Below are positions 17,853-25,519 of a stretch of DNA of 64,000 bases, one piece after another (the first letter of the stretch is position 1; each line of letters begins with the position of its first letter). The position numbers and the translations under genes are program-made. Source of the stretch: Humitalea sp050632385 (GTDB taxonomy: Bacteria; Pseudomonadota; Alphaproteobacteria; Acetobacterales; Acetobacteraceae); contig NZ_CP192599.1 of assembly GCF_050632385.1 (NCBI RefSeq), positions 1,302,001 through 1,366,000 on the forward strand. Reading direction: 5' to 3'. The notes beneath the pieces are model-generated. The model had not been told where the DNA came from. It saw only the letters and a list, made by a program, of their open reading frames with translations, and searched no databases.

Positions 17853-18131
17853 TACGGGGCCTTGCCGCACGGCCTCTACCTGGCCGGGTTCCTGAACGTC
17901 GACATCAACGCCTACATTTATGGCGCCTGGTTGCTGCCGTGAAACTGGGACTGGGTCGTCCATTCCTTCCACGAGGGCAACGACCGCATGGTGCAGGTCC
18001 ATGATGGGCTGATGTTCCGTGGCGCGACCTGTGGGGATCTCGAGCGGCGTTGTAGCGGCCTTGATCGGGCGCATTTTCATTCCGGCATGACTGCGCCATG
18101 GTGGGGTCCGCGCCTGGCGCCAAACCTTTGA
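17853..18131 (+). pseudogene. Decayed gene fragment with internal stop
   Basis: The 357 bases between the aldehyde dehydrogenase and the lipoprotein gene hold no intact ORF. One plus frame is protein-like from 17853: after YGALPHGLYLAGFLNVDINA it continues to a TGA at 17940-17942, then stays open as NWDWVVHSFHEGNDRMVQVH and on to 18131. The residue mix (W, Y, H, D, few Ala) is unlike the shadow frames, which are rich in Arg and Ala. I take this as the remnant of a lost gene. No family is recognised and no start codon is evident. Confidence 0.35.
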
Positions 18132-18154
18132 AAATGAACGAACGGAGAACCCCC

Positions 18155-18721
18155 ATGCACCGCCGCACCGCCCTGCTGCTGCCGCTGACCCTGCCGCTGC
18201 TCGCGGCCTGCCAGACCAGCGCCTCCTTCAGCGAAACCGTCACCATGGTGGCGATTGTCGAAACGGTGGACCGCACCGCGCGTGAGGTGCTGCTGCGTGG
18301 CCAGGCCGGCGCGCAGACCGGCGCATTGGTGACGGTGCGGGCCGGCGCCGGCGTGCGCAACTTCGACCAGATCCGTTCAGGCGACCGGGTGACGGTGCAG
18401 TATTTCCAGGCGGTCGCGGCGCAGATCGTGCGCGCCGGTTCGCCCGGCGGCGCCCCGTCGGCCGAAATCGCCGCCATGCGCGCCGCCCCGGGTGAACGCC
18501 CAGCCGGCGCCGTGGGCGACCTGGTGCGCGTGCGGGTGACCATCACTTCGGTCGATACCACCACCAATACGGTCGGCTTCGTCGGCCCGAACGGCCAGCC
18601 GCGCCTGGTCTATGTGCGCCGCGCGCCGATGCAGGAATTGCTGCGTTCGCTGCGCGTCGGCGACCAGGTTGACATCGCGTTTGAGGAAGCGCTGGCGGTG
18701 TCGGTGGAGCCGGCGCGCTAA
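18155..18721 (+). CDS. Hypothetical lipoprotein
   Basis: A 188-residue exported protein. The N-terminus MHRRTALLLPLTLPLLAACQ is a lipoprotein signal with the lipobox LAAC and modified Cys at 19. After it come two similar beta-rich segments (VETVDRTAREVLLRGQAG and ITSVDTTTNTVGFVGPNG). Each is followed by a GDRV or GDQV turn, which suggests a small duplicated beta-barrel fold. The function is unknown. The start at 18155 has GGAG upstream; an in-frame ATG lies at 18134. It is a monocistronic gene between a decayed fragment and palindromic repeats. Confidence 0.75.
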   Translation: MHRRTALLLPLTLPLLAACQTSASFSETVTMVAIVETVDRTAREVLLRGQAGAQTGALVTVRAGAGVRNFDQIRSGDRVTVQYFQAVAAQIVRAGSPGGAPSAEIAAMRAAPGERPAGAVGDLVRVRVTITSVDTTTNTVGFVGPNGQPRLVYVRRAPMQELLRSLRVGDQVDIAFEEALAVSVEPAR

Positions 18722-18826
18722 CCATCCGATGACCGAAGGGGCGAAGGCCCCGGAGGTCTGAATCGGATGGAAGGATCGCATCCGATGACCGAAGGGGCGA
18801 AAGCCCCGGAGGTCTGAATCGGATGG
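18722..18826. repeat. Two copies of a 48-bp palindrome-bounded repeat
   Basis: Copies at 18723-18770 and 18779-18826 differ at one base. Each begins CATCCGAT and ends ATCGGATG (inverted ends) and contains an inner GGGGC-GAA-GCCCC stem, so each folds into a long hairpin. They sit between the convergent lipoprotein and thioesterase genes. They look like a REP/MITE-type intergenic element that may also serve as a two-way terminator. Confidence 0.7.
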
Positions 18827-18834
18827 GCCGCTTT

Positions 18835-19239
18835 CTAAGCCACAACCATCCAGGTGCTGGTGCAATGTCCGGAGGGAGCCTCGGCCCCCTCCGGCGTCAG
18901 CCAGACCTCGGCGTAGACGACGCGGCGCCCCTGGCGCACCACCCGCGCCTCGGCCAGCAGCGCGGCCGTTCCGGTGGGTCGCAGGAAGGTCACCGCCAGA
19001 TTCTGGGTGCGCGCATCATCCGCACCCCCTGTCAGCGACAAGAACGCCGCCCAGATCGCCACATCGCACAGCCCCATGATCGCGGGGCCGGAGAGCGTGC
19101 CGCCCGGCCGCATCACCAGCGGGGATGGCGGCAGGCGCAGCAGCGCGCGGCCGGACGCGGCCTCCAAGACCTCGATCCCCATCGCCGCCGCCAGCGGCAC
19201 GCCCGCATGGGCACGCGCCTGGATGTCGGCCGGCGTCAC
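18835..19239 (-). CDS. PaaI-family hotdog thioesterase
   Basis: Acyl-CoA thioesterase of the hotdog fold, 134 residues from a GTG that overlaps the hutI stop (GTGA). The family pattern is visible: MGIEVLEAASGRALLRLP, then GGTLSGPAIMGLCDVAIWAA (the helix with the catalytic Asp), then the strand QNLAVTFLRPTGTAALLAEA. The substrate is unknown. Its position as last gene of the hut operon is odd, since no thioester is formed in histidine breakdown. It may only share transcription. Confidence 0.8.
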   Translation of the reverse strand: MTPADIQARAHAGVPLAAAMGIEVLEAASGRALLRLPPSPLVMRPGGTLSGPAIMGLCDVAIWAAFLSLTGGADDARTQNLAVTFLRPTGTAALLAEARVVRQGRRVVYAEVWLTPEGAEAPSGHCTSTWMVVA

Positions 19240-20420
19240 GCCGACATGCCGCCGACCACCCGCCCGGCGCAGGGATTGCCGCCGATCCAATAGCAAAGCT
19301 CGGCCGGCCGGTTGACGCGGAACAGCGCAAGGTCGCAGCGCAGGCCGGGGGCCAGCATGCCGCGATCGGGCAGTCCCAGGGCGGCGGCGGCATGGCATGT
19401 CACGCCGCGCAACGCCTCGGCCACCGTCAGGCGATACAGCGTGCAGCCCAGGTTCAGCATCAGCAGCAGCGACCGCGCGGGGCAGGATCCGGGGTTGATG
19501 TCGGATGCCAGCGCCATCCGCACGCCGGATTCGCGCATCGCCGCGATGTCGGGGTGGTGGGTTTCGCGGATGAAATACCCAGCCCCCGGCAACAGCACGG
19601 CCACGGTCCCGGCCGCCGCCATCGCGGCCAGCCCCGCGGGGTTGGCGTGTTCCAGGTGATCGGCCGACAGCGCGCCATGCCGGGCTGCCAGCGCGGCACC
19701 GCCCAGGTCGCACAACTGGTCGGCATGCAGTTTGACCGGCAGCCCCAGTGCGCGCGCGGCATCGAAGACCGCGTCGGTTTCGGCGGGCGTGAAGCCGATC
19801 CGGTCGCAGAAGGCATCCACCGCGTCGGCATAGGGCGCCGCCCCCGGCAGGATGGTGTCGATCACATGGGCGATGTAGTCGGCCTGGGTGAACCCAGGTG
19901 GCACGGCATGGGCGGCCAGCAGCGATGTGCGGACGGTGACCGTCCGCGCCTCACCCAGGCGCCGGGCGGCGCGCAGCATCGCCGTCTCGGTCGCCAGATC
20001 CAGGCCATAGCCGGATTTGATCTCGATGGTGGTCACGCCCTCGGCCAGCAGGGCGTTGAGGCGGGGCAGGGCGGCCGCGGCCAGCGTTTCCTCGGTCGCG
20101 GCGCGGGTGGCGCGGACGGTGGACAGGATGCCCCCGCCTTCACGCGCGATCTGTTCATAGGTGACGCCGGTCAGGCGGCGTTCGAATTCCTCGGCGCGGT
20201 CGCCGGCAAAGACCAGATGCGTGTGGCAGTCGATCAGCCCCGGCAAAATCCAGTCGCCGGCGCAGTCATAGGTCGCGGTCGCCGGCCCCGGCAGGTTTTT
20301 GCGCGGACCGACCCAGGCGATGTCCTGGCCGATGGAGGCGACGGCGCCATCCTCGATGATGCCCAACCCGTCACCGGCCATGGTGGCCAGGTTCGCATTG
20401 GTCCAGACGGCATCAAACAT
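19236..20420 (-). CDS. hutI: Imidazolonepropionase
   Basis: Third step of histidine degradation: hydrolysis of imidazolonepropionate to N-formimidoyl-L-glutamate. It has 394 residues. The ATG at 20420 lies within the hutH end (8-base overlap). The metal-binding HTH is in GLIDCHTHLVFAGDR, with the segment EIKSGYGLD, the HADQ motif and the metal Asp in ALASDINPGS. An upstream in-frame ATG at 20456 would overlap hutH further and adds no conserved sequence. Confidence 0.95.
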   Translation of the reverse strand: MFDAVWTNANLATMAGDGLGIIEDGAVASIGQDIAWVGPRKNLPGPATATYDCAGDWILPGLIDCHTHLVFAGDRAEEFERRLTGVTYEQIAREGGGILSTVRATRAATEETLAAAALPRLNALLAEGVTTIEIKSGYGLDLATETAMLRAARRLGEARTVTVRTSLLAAHAVPPGFTQADYIAHVIDTILPGAAPYADAVDAFCDRIGFTPAETDAVFDAARALGLPVKLHADQLCDLGGAALAARHGALSADHLEHANPAGLAAMAAAGTVAVLLPGAGYFIRETHHPDIAAMRESGVRMALASDINPGSCPARSLLLMLNLGCTLYRLTVAEALRGVTCHAAAALGLPDRGMLAPGLRCDLALFRVNRPAELCYWIGGNPCAGRVVGGMSA

Positions 20421-21903
20421 CGGGGCAGATCGCGCAGAAGGCACCCTGTTCGACAAGTGTCTTCACCGCGGCGATGTCGGTCGCCATCACCCGATCCTCG
20501 ATCCAGGGATCGGCCACGGACCGCACCAGGTCGAAGGCGGCTTCGATGGGGGCCGAGGACCGCAGCGGCCGATGAAACCCGATGCCCTGGGCCGCGGCCA
20601 GCAATTCGATGGCCAGGATCGCGGCGACGTTCTCCGCCATGTCCGACAGGCGCAGCGCGGCGCCGGTCGCCATGCTGACATGATCTTCCTGATTGGCGCT
20701 GGTCGGCAGGCTGTCCACGCTGCGCGGCGCGGCGAGGATTTTTGTCTCACTCGCCAAGGCGGCGGCGGTGACATGGGCGATCATGAAGCCGCTGTTCAAC
20801 CCGCCGTCGCGCACCAGGAAGGCCGGCAGGCCCGACAAGGCGGGGTCTGTCAGCAATGCGATGCGCCTTTCGGCGATGGCGGCGGTTTCCGACAGCGCCA
20901 GCGCGATGGTGTCGGCGGCGAAGGCTACGGGTTCGGCGTGGAAATTGCCGCCGGACAGCAGGTCGAAGCCGCCCTTGCCGTCGCTGACGACCAGCGGGTT
21001 GTCGGTCACTGCCTCGGCCTCTCGCGCCAGCATCGCCGCCGCATTGTCCAGCAGGTCGAGGCAGGCGCCCGCGACCTGCGGCTGGCAGCGCAGGGAATAG
21101 GGGTCCTGCACGCGCGGGTCGTTGATGCGATGGCTGTCGCGGATGGCGCTGCCGGCCAGCAGGGCGCGCAGGGTCGCGGCCGTGCGGGTCTGGCCGGGCT
21201 GGTAGCGCAACGCATGGATGCGCGCATCGAAAGGCGTGTCGGAACCGCGTGCGGCTTCGACCGACATCGCCCCCGACACGAGGGCCGTGCGCAGAAGATC
21301 CTCCGCCGCCAGCAGCCCCGCGATCGCCAATGCCGTGCTGACCTGGGTGCCGTTCAGTAGCGCCAGGCCTTCCTTCGGGCCCAGCACCAGGGGTGCGACC
21401 CCGGCGCGGGCCATGGCTTCATGCCCGGCCAAGCGCGTGCCTTCGGGGGTGGTGGCCTCGCCTTCGCCAATCAGGACCAGGGACATGTGGGCGAGGGGCG
21501 CCAGGTCCCCCGAGGCGCCGACCGACCCGCGCGCCGGGATCGCCGGCAGCACGTCGTGCCGCAGCAGGGCAAGCAACGCCTCCACCACCTCCGGCCGCAC
21601 GCCGCTGGCGCCCTTGCTCAGCGAGATCGCCTTCAGCGCCAGCACCAGCCGCACGACGGGTGCCCGCAGCAGCGGCCCGGTGCCGGCCGCGTGGCTGCGG
21701 ACCAGATTGACCTGTAGGCGTGCGAGGTCCTCGGGCGGGATGCGGGTGGAGGCGAGCTTGCCGAAGCCTGTGTTGACGCCATAGAGCGGCAGGCCCTCGG
21801 CCAGTTTTTTCGACAGCCCTTCGGCCGAGGCGGCGCAAGCTTCGCGCCACCCCTCGGCCAGGGTCAGCGGCCCACCGGCCATGATCGCGCGCAGGTCGTT
21901 CAT
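20413..21903 (-). CDS. hutH: Histidine ammonia-lyase
   Basis: First step of histidine degradation, releasing ammonia to give urocanate. It has 496 residues. The ATG overlaps the hutU stop. The tripeptide that cyclises to the MIO cofactor is A130-S131-G132 in GSVGASGDLAPLAHM. YGVNTGFG at 41-48 supplies the catalytic Tyr loop. Length and motifs are standard. It is the middle gene of the leftward hutU-hutH-hutI unit. Confidence 0.97.
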   Translation of the reverse strand: MNDLRAIMAGGPLTLAEGWREACAASAEGLSKKLAEGLPLYGVNTGFGKLASTRIPPEDLARLQVNLVRSHAAGTGPLLRAPVVRLVLALKAISLSKGASGVRPEVVEALLALLRHDVLPAIPARGSVGASGDLAPLAHMSLVLIGEGEATTPEGTRLAGHEAMARAGVAPLVLGPKEGLALLNGTQVSTALAIAGLLAAEDLLRTALVSGAMSVEAARGSDTPFDARIHALRYQPGQTRTAATLRALLAGSAIRDSHRINDPRVQDPYSLRCQPQVAGACLDLLDNAAAMLAREAEAVTDNPLVVSDGKGGFDLLSGGNFHAEPVAFAADTIALALSETAAIAERRIALLTDPALSGLPAFLVRDGGLNSGFMIAHVTAAALASETKILAAPRSVDSLPTSANQEDHVSMATGAALRLSDMAENVAAILAIELLAAAQGIGFHRPLRSSAPIEAAFDLVRSVADPWIEDRVMATDIAAVKTLVEQGAFCAICPDV

Positions 21904-23561
21904 GGCAGCATCGGCAGGTCCAGCCCCTGCTCCCGCGCACATTCGATGGCGATGTCGTAGCCCGCATCCGCATGGCGCATGACGCCCGTCGCGGGGTCGT
22001 TCCACAGCACGCGTTTTAACCGCCGCGCCGCATCCGGCGTGCCATCGGCGACGATGACCATGCCGGCGTGTTGCGAATACCCCATGCCGACGCCGCCGCC
22101 ATGATGCAGCGAGACCCAGGTGGCACCGCTCGCCGTGTTCAGCAGCGCGTTCAACAAAGGCCAGTCCGACACGGCATCCGATCCGTCCCGCATCGCCTCC
22201 GTCTCGCGGTTGGGGCTGGCGACGCTGCCGCTGTCCAGATGGTCGCGGCCGATCACCACGGGGCCGATTTCGCCACGCGCCACCATCTCGTTGAAGGCCA
22301 GGCCCAGGCGATGCCGCTGGCCAAGCCCGACCCAGCAGATGCGCGCCGGCAGGCCCTGGAAGGCAACGCGTTCCCGCGCCATGTCGAGCCATTGGTGCAG
22401 GTGTGGATCGTCGGGGATCAGTTCCCGCACCTTGGCGTCCGTCCGGTAAATATCCTCGGGGTCGCCGGACAGCGCCGCCCAGCGGAACGGCCCGATGCCG
22501 CGGCAGAACAGCGGGCGGATGTAGGCGGGCACGAACCCCGGGAAATCGAAGGCGTGTTCCAGCCCCTCATCCTTGGCCATCTGGCGGATGTTGTTGCCGT
22601 AATCCATCACGACGCTGCCCAGGCGCTTGAAATCCAGCATCGCCTGGACATGCGCGACCATGCTGTGCTTCGCGGCGGCGGCAACCGCCTTGGGGTCGGT
22701 TTCGCGCTTGGCCAGCCAATCCGACAGCGTCCAGCCAGCGGGCAGGTAGCCATTGGCCGGATCATGCGCCGAGGTCTGGTCGGTCACGATGTCCGGCACC
22801 ACGCCCCGCCGCACGAGTTCGGGAAACACCTCCGCCGCATTGCCCAGCAGCCCCACCGAGATCGGCTTGGTCGCCCCCCGGATCATCGCCAGCGCCGTGT
22901 CGAGATCATCGGCGCGATAATCGAGGTAGCGCGTCTCCAGCCGCTTCTCGATCCGCGACGGCTGGCATTCCACGGCCAGCACGGAGGCCCCGGCAAACAC
23001 CCCGGCCAGCGGCTGCGCCCCGCCCATGCCGCCCAGCCCGGCGGTCAAAATCCAGCGCCCGGCCAGATTGCCGTCAAAATGCTGGCGCCCGGCCTCGACA
23101 AAGGTCTCGTAGGTGCCCTGCACGATCCCCTGGCTGCCGATGTAGATCCAGGACCCCGCGGTCATCTGGCCGTACATCATCAGCCCCAGCCGGTCCAAAT
23201 GGTTGAAGTGGTCCCAATTCGCCCAGGCGGGGACCAGGTTGGAATTGGCGATCAGCACGCGCGGGGCGTCGGCATGCGTTTCGAACACGCCGACGGGCTT
23301 GCCGGATTGCACCAGCAGCGTCTGCGTGTCGGTCAGCCGGCGCAGGGTTTTGACGATGGTCTCGTAGGACTCCCAGTCCCGCGCCGCGCGGCCGATGCCG
23401 CCATAGACGGTCAGGCTGCCGGGGTCCTCGGCGACCTCGTCGTCCAGATTGTTCATCAGCATCCGCAAGGGGGCCTCGGTGGTCCAATGCAGGGCGGATT
23501 TCTTCAACCCGCGCGGGCTGCGGATGGCGGGGGCGTTGCGGAAGCGGGAGCGATCGGTCAT
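21900..23561 (-). CDS. hutU: Urocanate hydratase
   Basis: Second step of histidine degradation, converting urocanate to imidazolonepropionate with a tightly bound NAD. It has 553 residues from the ATG at 23561 (MTDRSRFRNAPAIRSPRG). Typical stretches include the GGxGGAQP glycine motif in AGLGGMGGAQPLAG, the Cys-containing YIRPLFCRGIGPFRW and SLHHGGGVGMGYSQHAGMV near the C-terminus. It leads the leftward hut operon and is only 44 bases from hutF on the other strand. Confidence 0.97.
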   Translation of the reverse strand: MTDRSRFRNAPAIRSPRGLKKSALHWTTEAPLRMLMNNLDDEVAEDPGSLTVYGGIGRAARDWESYETIVKTLRRLTDTQTLLVQSGKPVGVFETHADAPRVLIANSNLVPAWANWDHFNHLDRLGLMMYGQMTAGSWIYIGSQGIVQGTYETFVEAGRQHFDGNLAGRWILTAGLGGMGGAQPLAGVFAGASVLAVECQPSRIEKRLETRYLDYRADDLDTALAMIRGATKPISVGLLGNAAEVFPELVRRGVVPDIVTDQTSAHDPANGYLPAGWTLSDWLAKRETDPKAVAAAAKHSMVAHVQAMLDFKRLGSVVMDYGNNIRQMAKDEGLEHAFDFPGFVPAYIRPLFCRGIGPFRWAALSGDPEDIYRTDAKVRELIPDDPHLHQWLDMARERVAFQGLPARICWVGLGQRHRLGLAFNEMVARGEIGPVVIGRDHLDSGSVASPNRETEAMRDGSDAVSDWPLLNALLNTASGATWVSLHHGGGVGMGYSQHAGMVIVADGTPDAARRLKRVLWNDPATGVMRHADAGYDIAIECAREQGLDLPMLP

Positions 23562-23605
23562 GCCATGAGCATACCGCCGCGGCCGAGCAGGGGAAGCACA
23601 ACGCC

Positions 23606-24976
23606 ATGACCGTCTTCTTCGCCGAGACCGCCCTGACAACCGACGGCTGGGCCGATGCCGTGCGGATCGACGCCGATGCGACCGGCGCCATCACTGCCGT
23701 TACCCCCGGTGCCGACCCCAATGCCGTCCTGGCGGAGGGCGGCAGCCGCCTGCGCGGCGTGGTCATCCCCGGCGTGCCCAACCTGCATTCGCACGCCTTC
23801 CAGCGCGCCATGGCCGGGGCCGGCGAAAAACGTTCCCCCCAAGGCCAGGATTCCTTCTGGACCTGGCGCGAGGCCATGTATCGCCACGCCCTGGCGATCA
23901 GCCCCGACCAGGCCGAGGCGGTGGCCGCCCAGCTCTATGCCGAATGCCTGGAATGGGGTTTCACCTCCATCGCCGAGTTCCACTACCTGCATCACCAGCC
24001 CGACGGCACGCCCTATGCCGAACCGGCCGAGATGGGGCTGCGGATGCTTGCGGCGGCGCGGCGGACCGGCATCGGGATGACGATGCTGCCCAGCCTCTAT
24101 GCCTTTGGCGGCATTTTCGGGAAGGCGCCGCATGCCGGGCAGCGGCGCTTCCTGAACGACCTGGACGGTTTCTTCACCATCCTGGACCGGCTGATCGCTG
24201 AAACCACCGACGACCCGCGCTGCGCGATCGGCGTCGCGCCCCATTCGCTGCGCGCCGTATCGCCCGAGATGCTGAGCGCCTTCCACGCCATGGGCACGCC
24301 CATCCATATCCATGCAGCGGAACAGGAACGCGAGGTCGCCGAATGCATCGCCGCGACCGGCGCCCGCCCGGTCGAATGGCTGCTGCGCCACGCGCCGCTG
24401 GATCGGCGCTGGTGCCTGATCCACTGCACCCACATGACGCCGGAAGAAACCCGCGAATTGGCGGCGAGTGGCGCGGTGGTCGGGCTATGCCCCTCGACCG
24501 AGGCCAGCCTTGGCGACGGAATCTTCCCGCTGCCTGGCTATCGCGCGGCCGGCGGTCGCTTCGGCATCGGCACCGACAGCCATGTCGGCACCAGCCCGCG
24601 CGACGAATTGCGGGGGCTGGAGACATCGCAGCGCCTGGCCCTGCATCAGCGGGCCGTCGCGACCGACGACGACCACCCCCACCCGGGCCGCGTGATGCTG
24701 GACGCCGCCTGGGCCGCTGGGGCGCAGGCCAGCGGCCGGCCGCTGGGGCGCATCGCGCCGGGTGCGCGCTGCGACCTGGTGGAACTCGACCCCGACCACC
24801 CCGCCTTGATCGGCCATGCGGGCGATGCCTTGCTGGACGCCTGGATCTTCTCGGGCCAGGGCAATCCGGTGCGCACCGTCGTGGTCGGCGGCAAACGGGT
24901 GGTGGAGGCCGGGCGGCACACCGGCGCGCTTGAAATCACCGAAGGCTTTTCCCGCGCGATGAGGCAATTGGCATGA
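23606..24976 (+). CDS. hutF: Formimidoylglutamate deiminase
   Basis: Fourth step of the five-step histidine route: deimination of N-formimidoyl-glutamate to N-formylglutamate and ammonia. Amidohydrolase family, 456 residues. Metal ligands lie in NLHSHAFQRAM, in IHAAEQ and in IGTDSHV; CTHMT and CPSTEASLGDG are also typical. It is divergent from hutU with a GGGGAAG ribosome binding site. It overlaps the CinA-like gene by four bases. The matching HutG is at 48468-49337. Confidence 0.95.
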   Translation: MTVFFAETALTTDGWADAVRIDADATGAITAVTPGADPNAVLAEGGSRLRGVVIPGVPNLHSHAFQRAMAGAGEKRSPQGQDSFWTWREAMYRHALAISPDQAEAVAAQLYAECLEWGFTSIAEFHYLHHQPDGTPYAEPAEMGLRMLAAARRTGIGMTMLPSLYAFGGIFGKAPHAGQRRFLNDLDGFFTILDRLIAETTDDPRCAIGVAPHSLRAVSPEMLSAFHAMGTPIHIHAAEQEREVAECIAATGARPVEWLLRHAPLDRRWCLIHCTHMTPEETRELAASGAVVGLCPSTEASLGDGIFPLPGYRAAGGRFGIGTDSHVGTSPRDELRGLETSQRLALHQRAVATDDDHPHPGRVMLDAAWAAGAQASGRPLGRIAPGARCDLVELDPDHPALIGHAGDALLDAWIFSGQGNPVRTVVVGGKRVVEAGRHTGALEITEGFSRAMRQLA

Positions 24977-25455
24977 ACGACCTGATGGAAAAGGCCGAAC
25001 GGCTGGGCGCGCTGCTCAAGGCCCGTGGGCAAACCGTTGCGGTGTCGGAATCCTCGACCGGCGGGCTGGTCTCGGCGGCGATCCTGTCGGTGCCGGGCAG
25101 CAGCGCCTGGTTCGTCGGTGGCGCCGTGGTCTATACCCTGGCCGCGCGGCAGGGGCTGTTGGGGCTGACCGCCGCCGATATGGAGGGGCTGCGGTCGTCG
25201 TCCCCGCCCTATGCGATGCTCTGCGCCCGCACCATCCGCACCCGCCTCGGCACCACCTGGGGTATCGCCGAAACCGGGGCGGCGGGGCCGACCGGCAACC
25301 GCTACGGCGATGCGGCGGGGCATTCGTGCCTGGCGATCAGCGGCCCGCAGGAGCGCGGCGTGACCCTGGAAACCGGCAGCCCCGACCGGCCCGCCAATAT
25401 GCGCGTCTTCGCCGCCGGGTTGCTCGACCTGCTGGCCGAGGGGCTGGAGGGCTGA
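24973..25455 (+). CDS. CinA/PncC-like protein, divergent
   Basis: A 160-residue protein resembling the C-terminal nicotinamide-nucleotide amidohydrolase domain of CinA. The usual ESCTGG motif is ESSTGG (26-31) and the usual GIAGPGG reads GAAGPTG, so catalysis on NMN is doubtful. It is coupled to hutF by ATGA. A canonical PncC-type gene lies at 60269-60760, so this one is probably a paralogue with another role. Similar short CinA-like proteins are listed simply as CinA family members. Confidence 0.75.
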   Translation: MNDLMEKAERLGALLKARGQTVAVSESSTGGLVSAAILSVPGSSAWFVGGAVVYTLAARQGLLGLTAADMEGLRSSSPPYAMLCARTIRTRLGTTWGIAETGAAGPTGNRYGDAAGHSCLAISGPQERGVTLETGSPDRPANMRVFAAGLLDLLAEGLEG

Positions 25456-25519
25456 CCGCCCCCCTTGCCATCCGCCCCCATGGGGCAAATCTTCTGCGAC
25501 GCATCATACGGATGATCCC

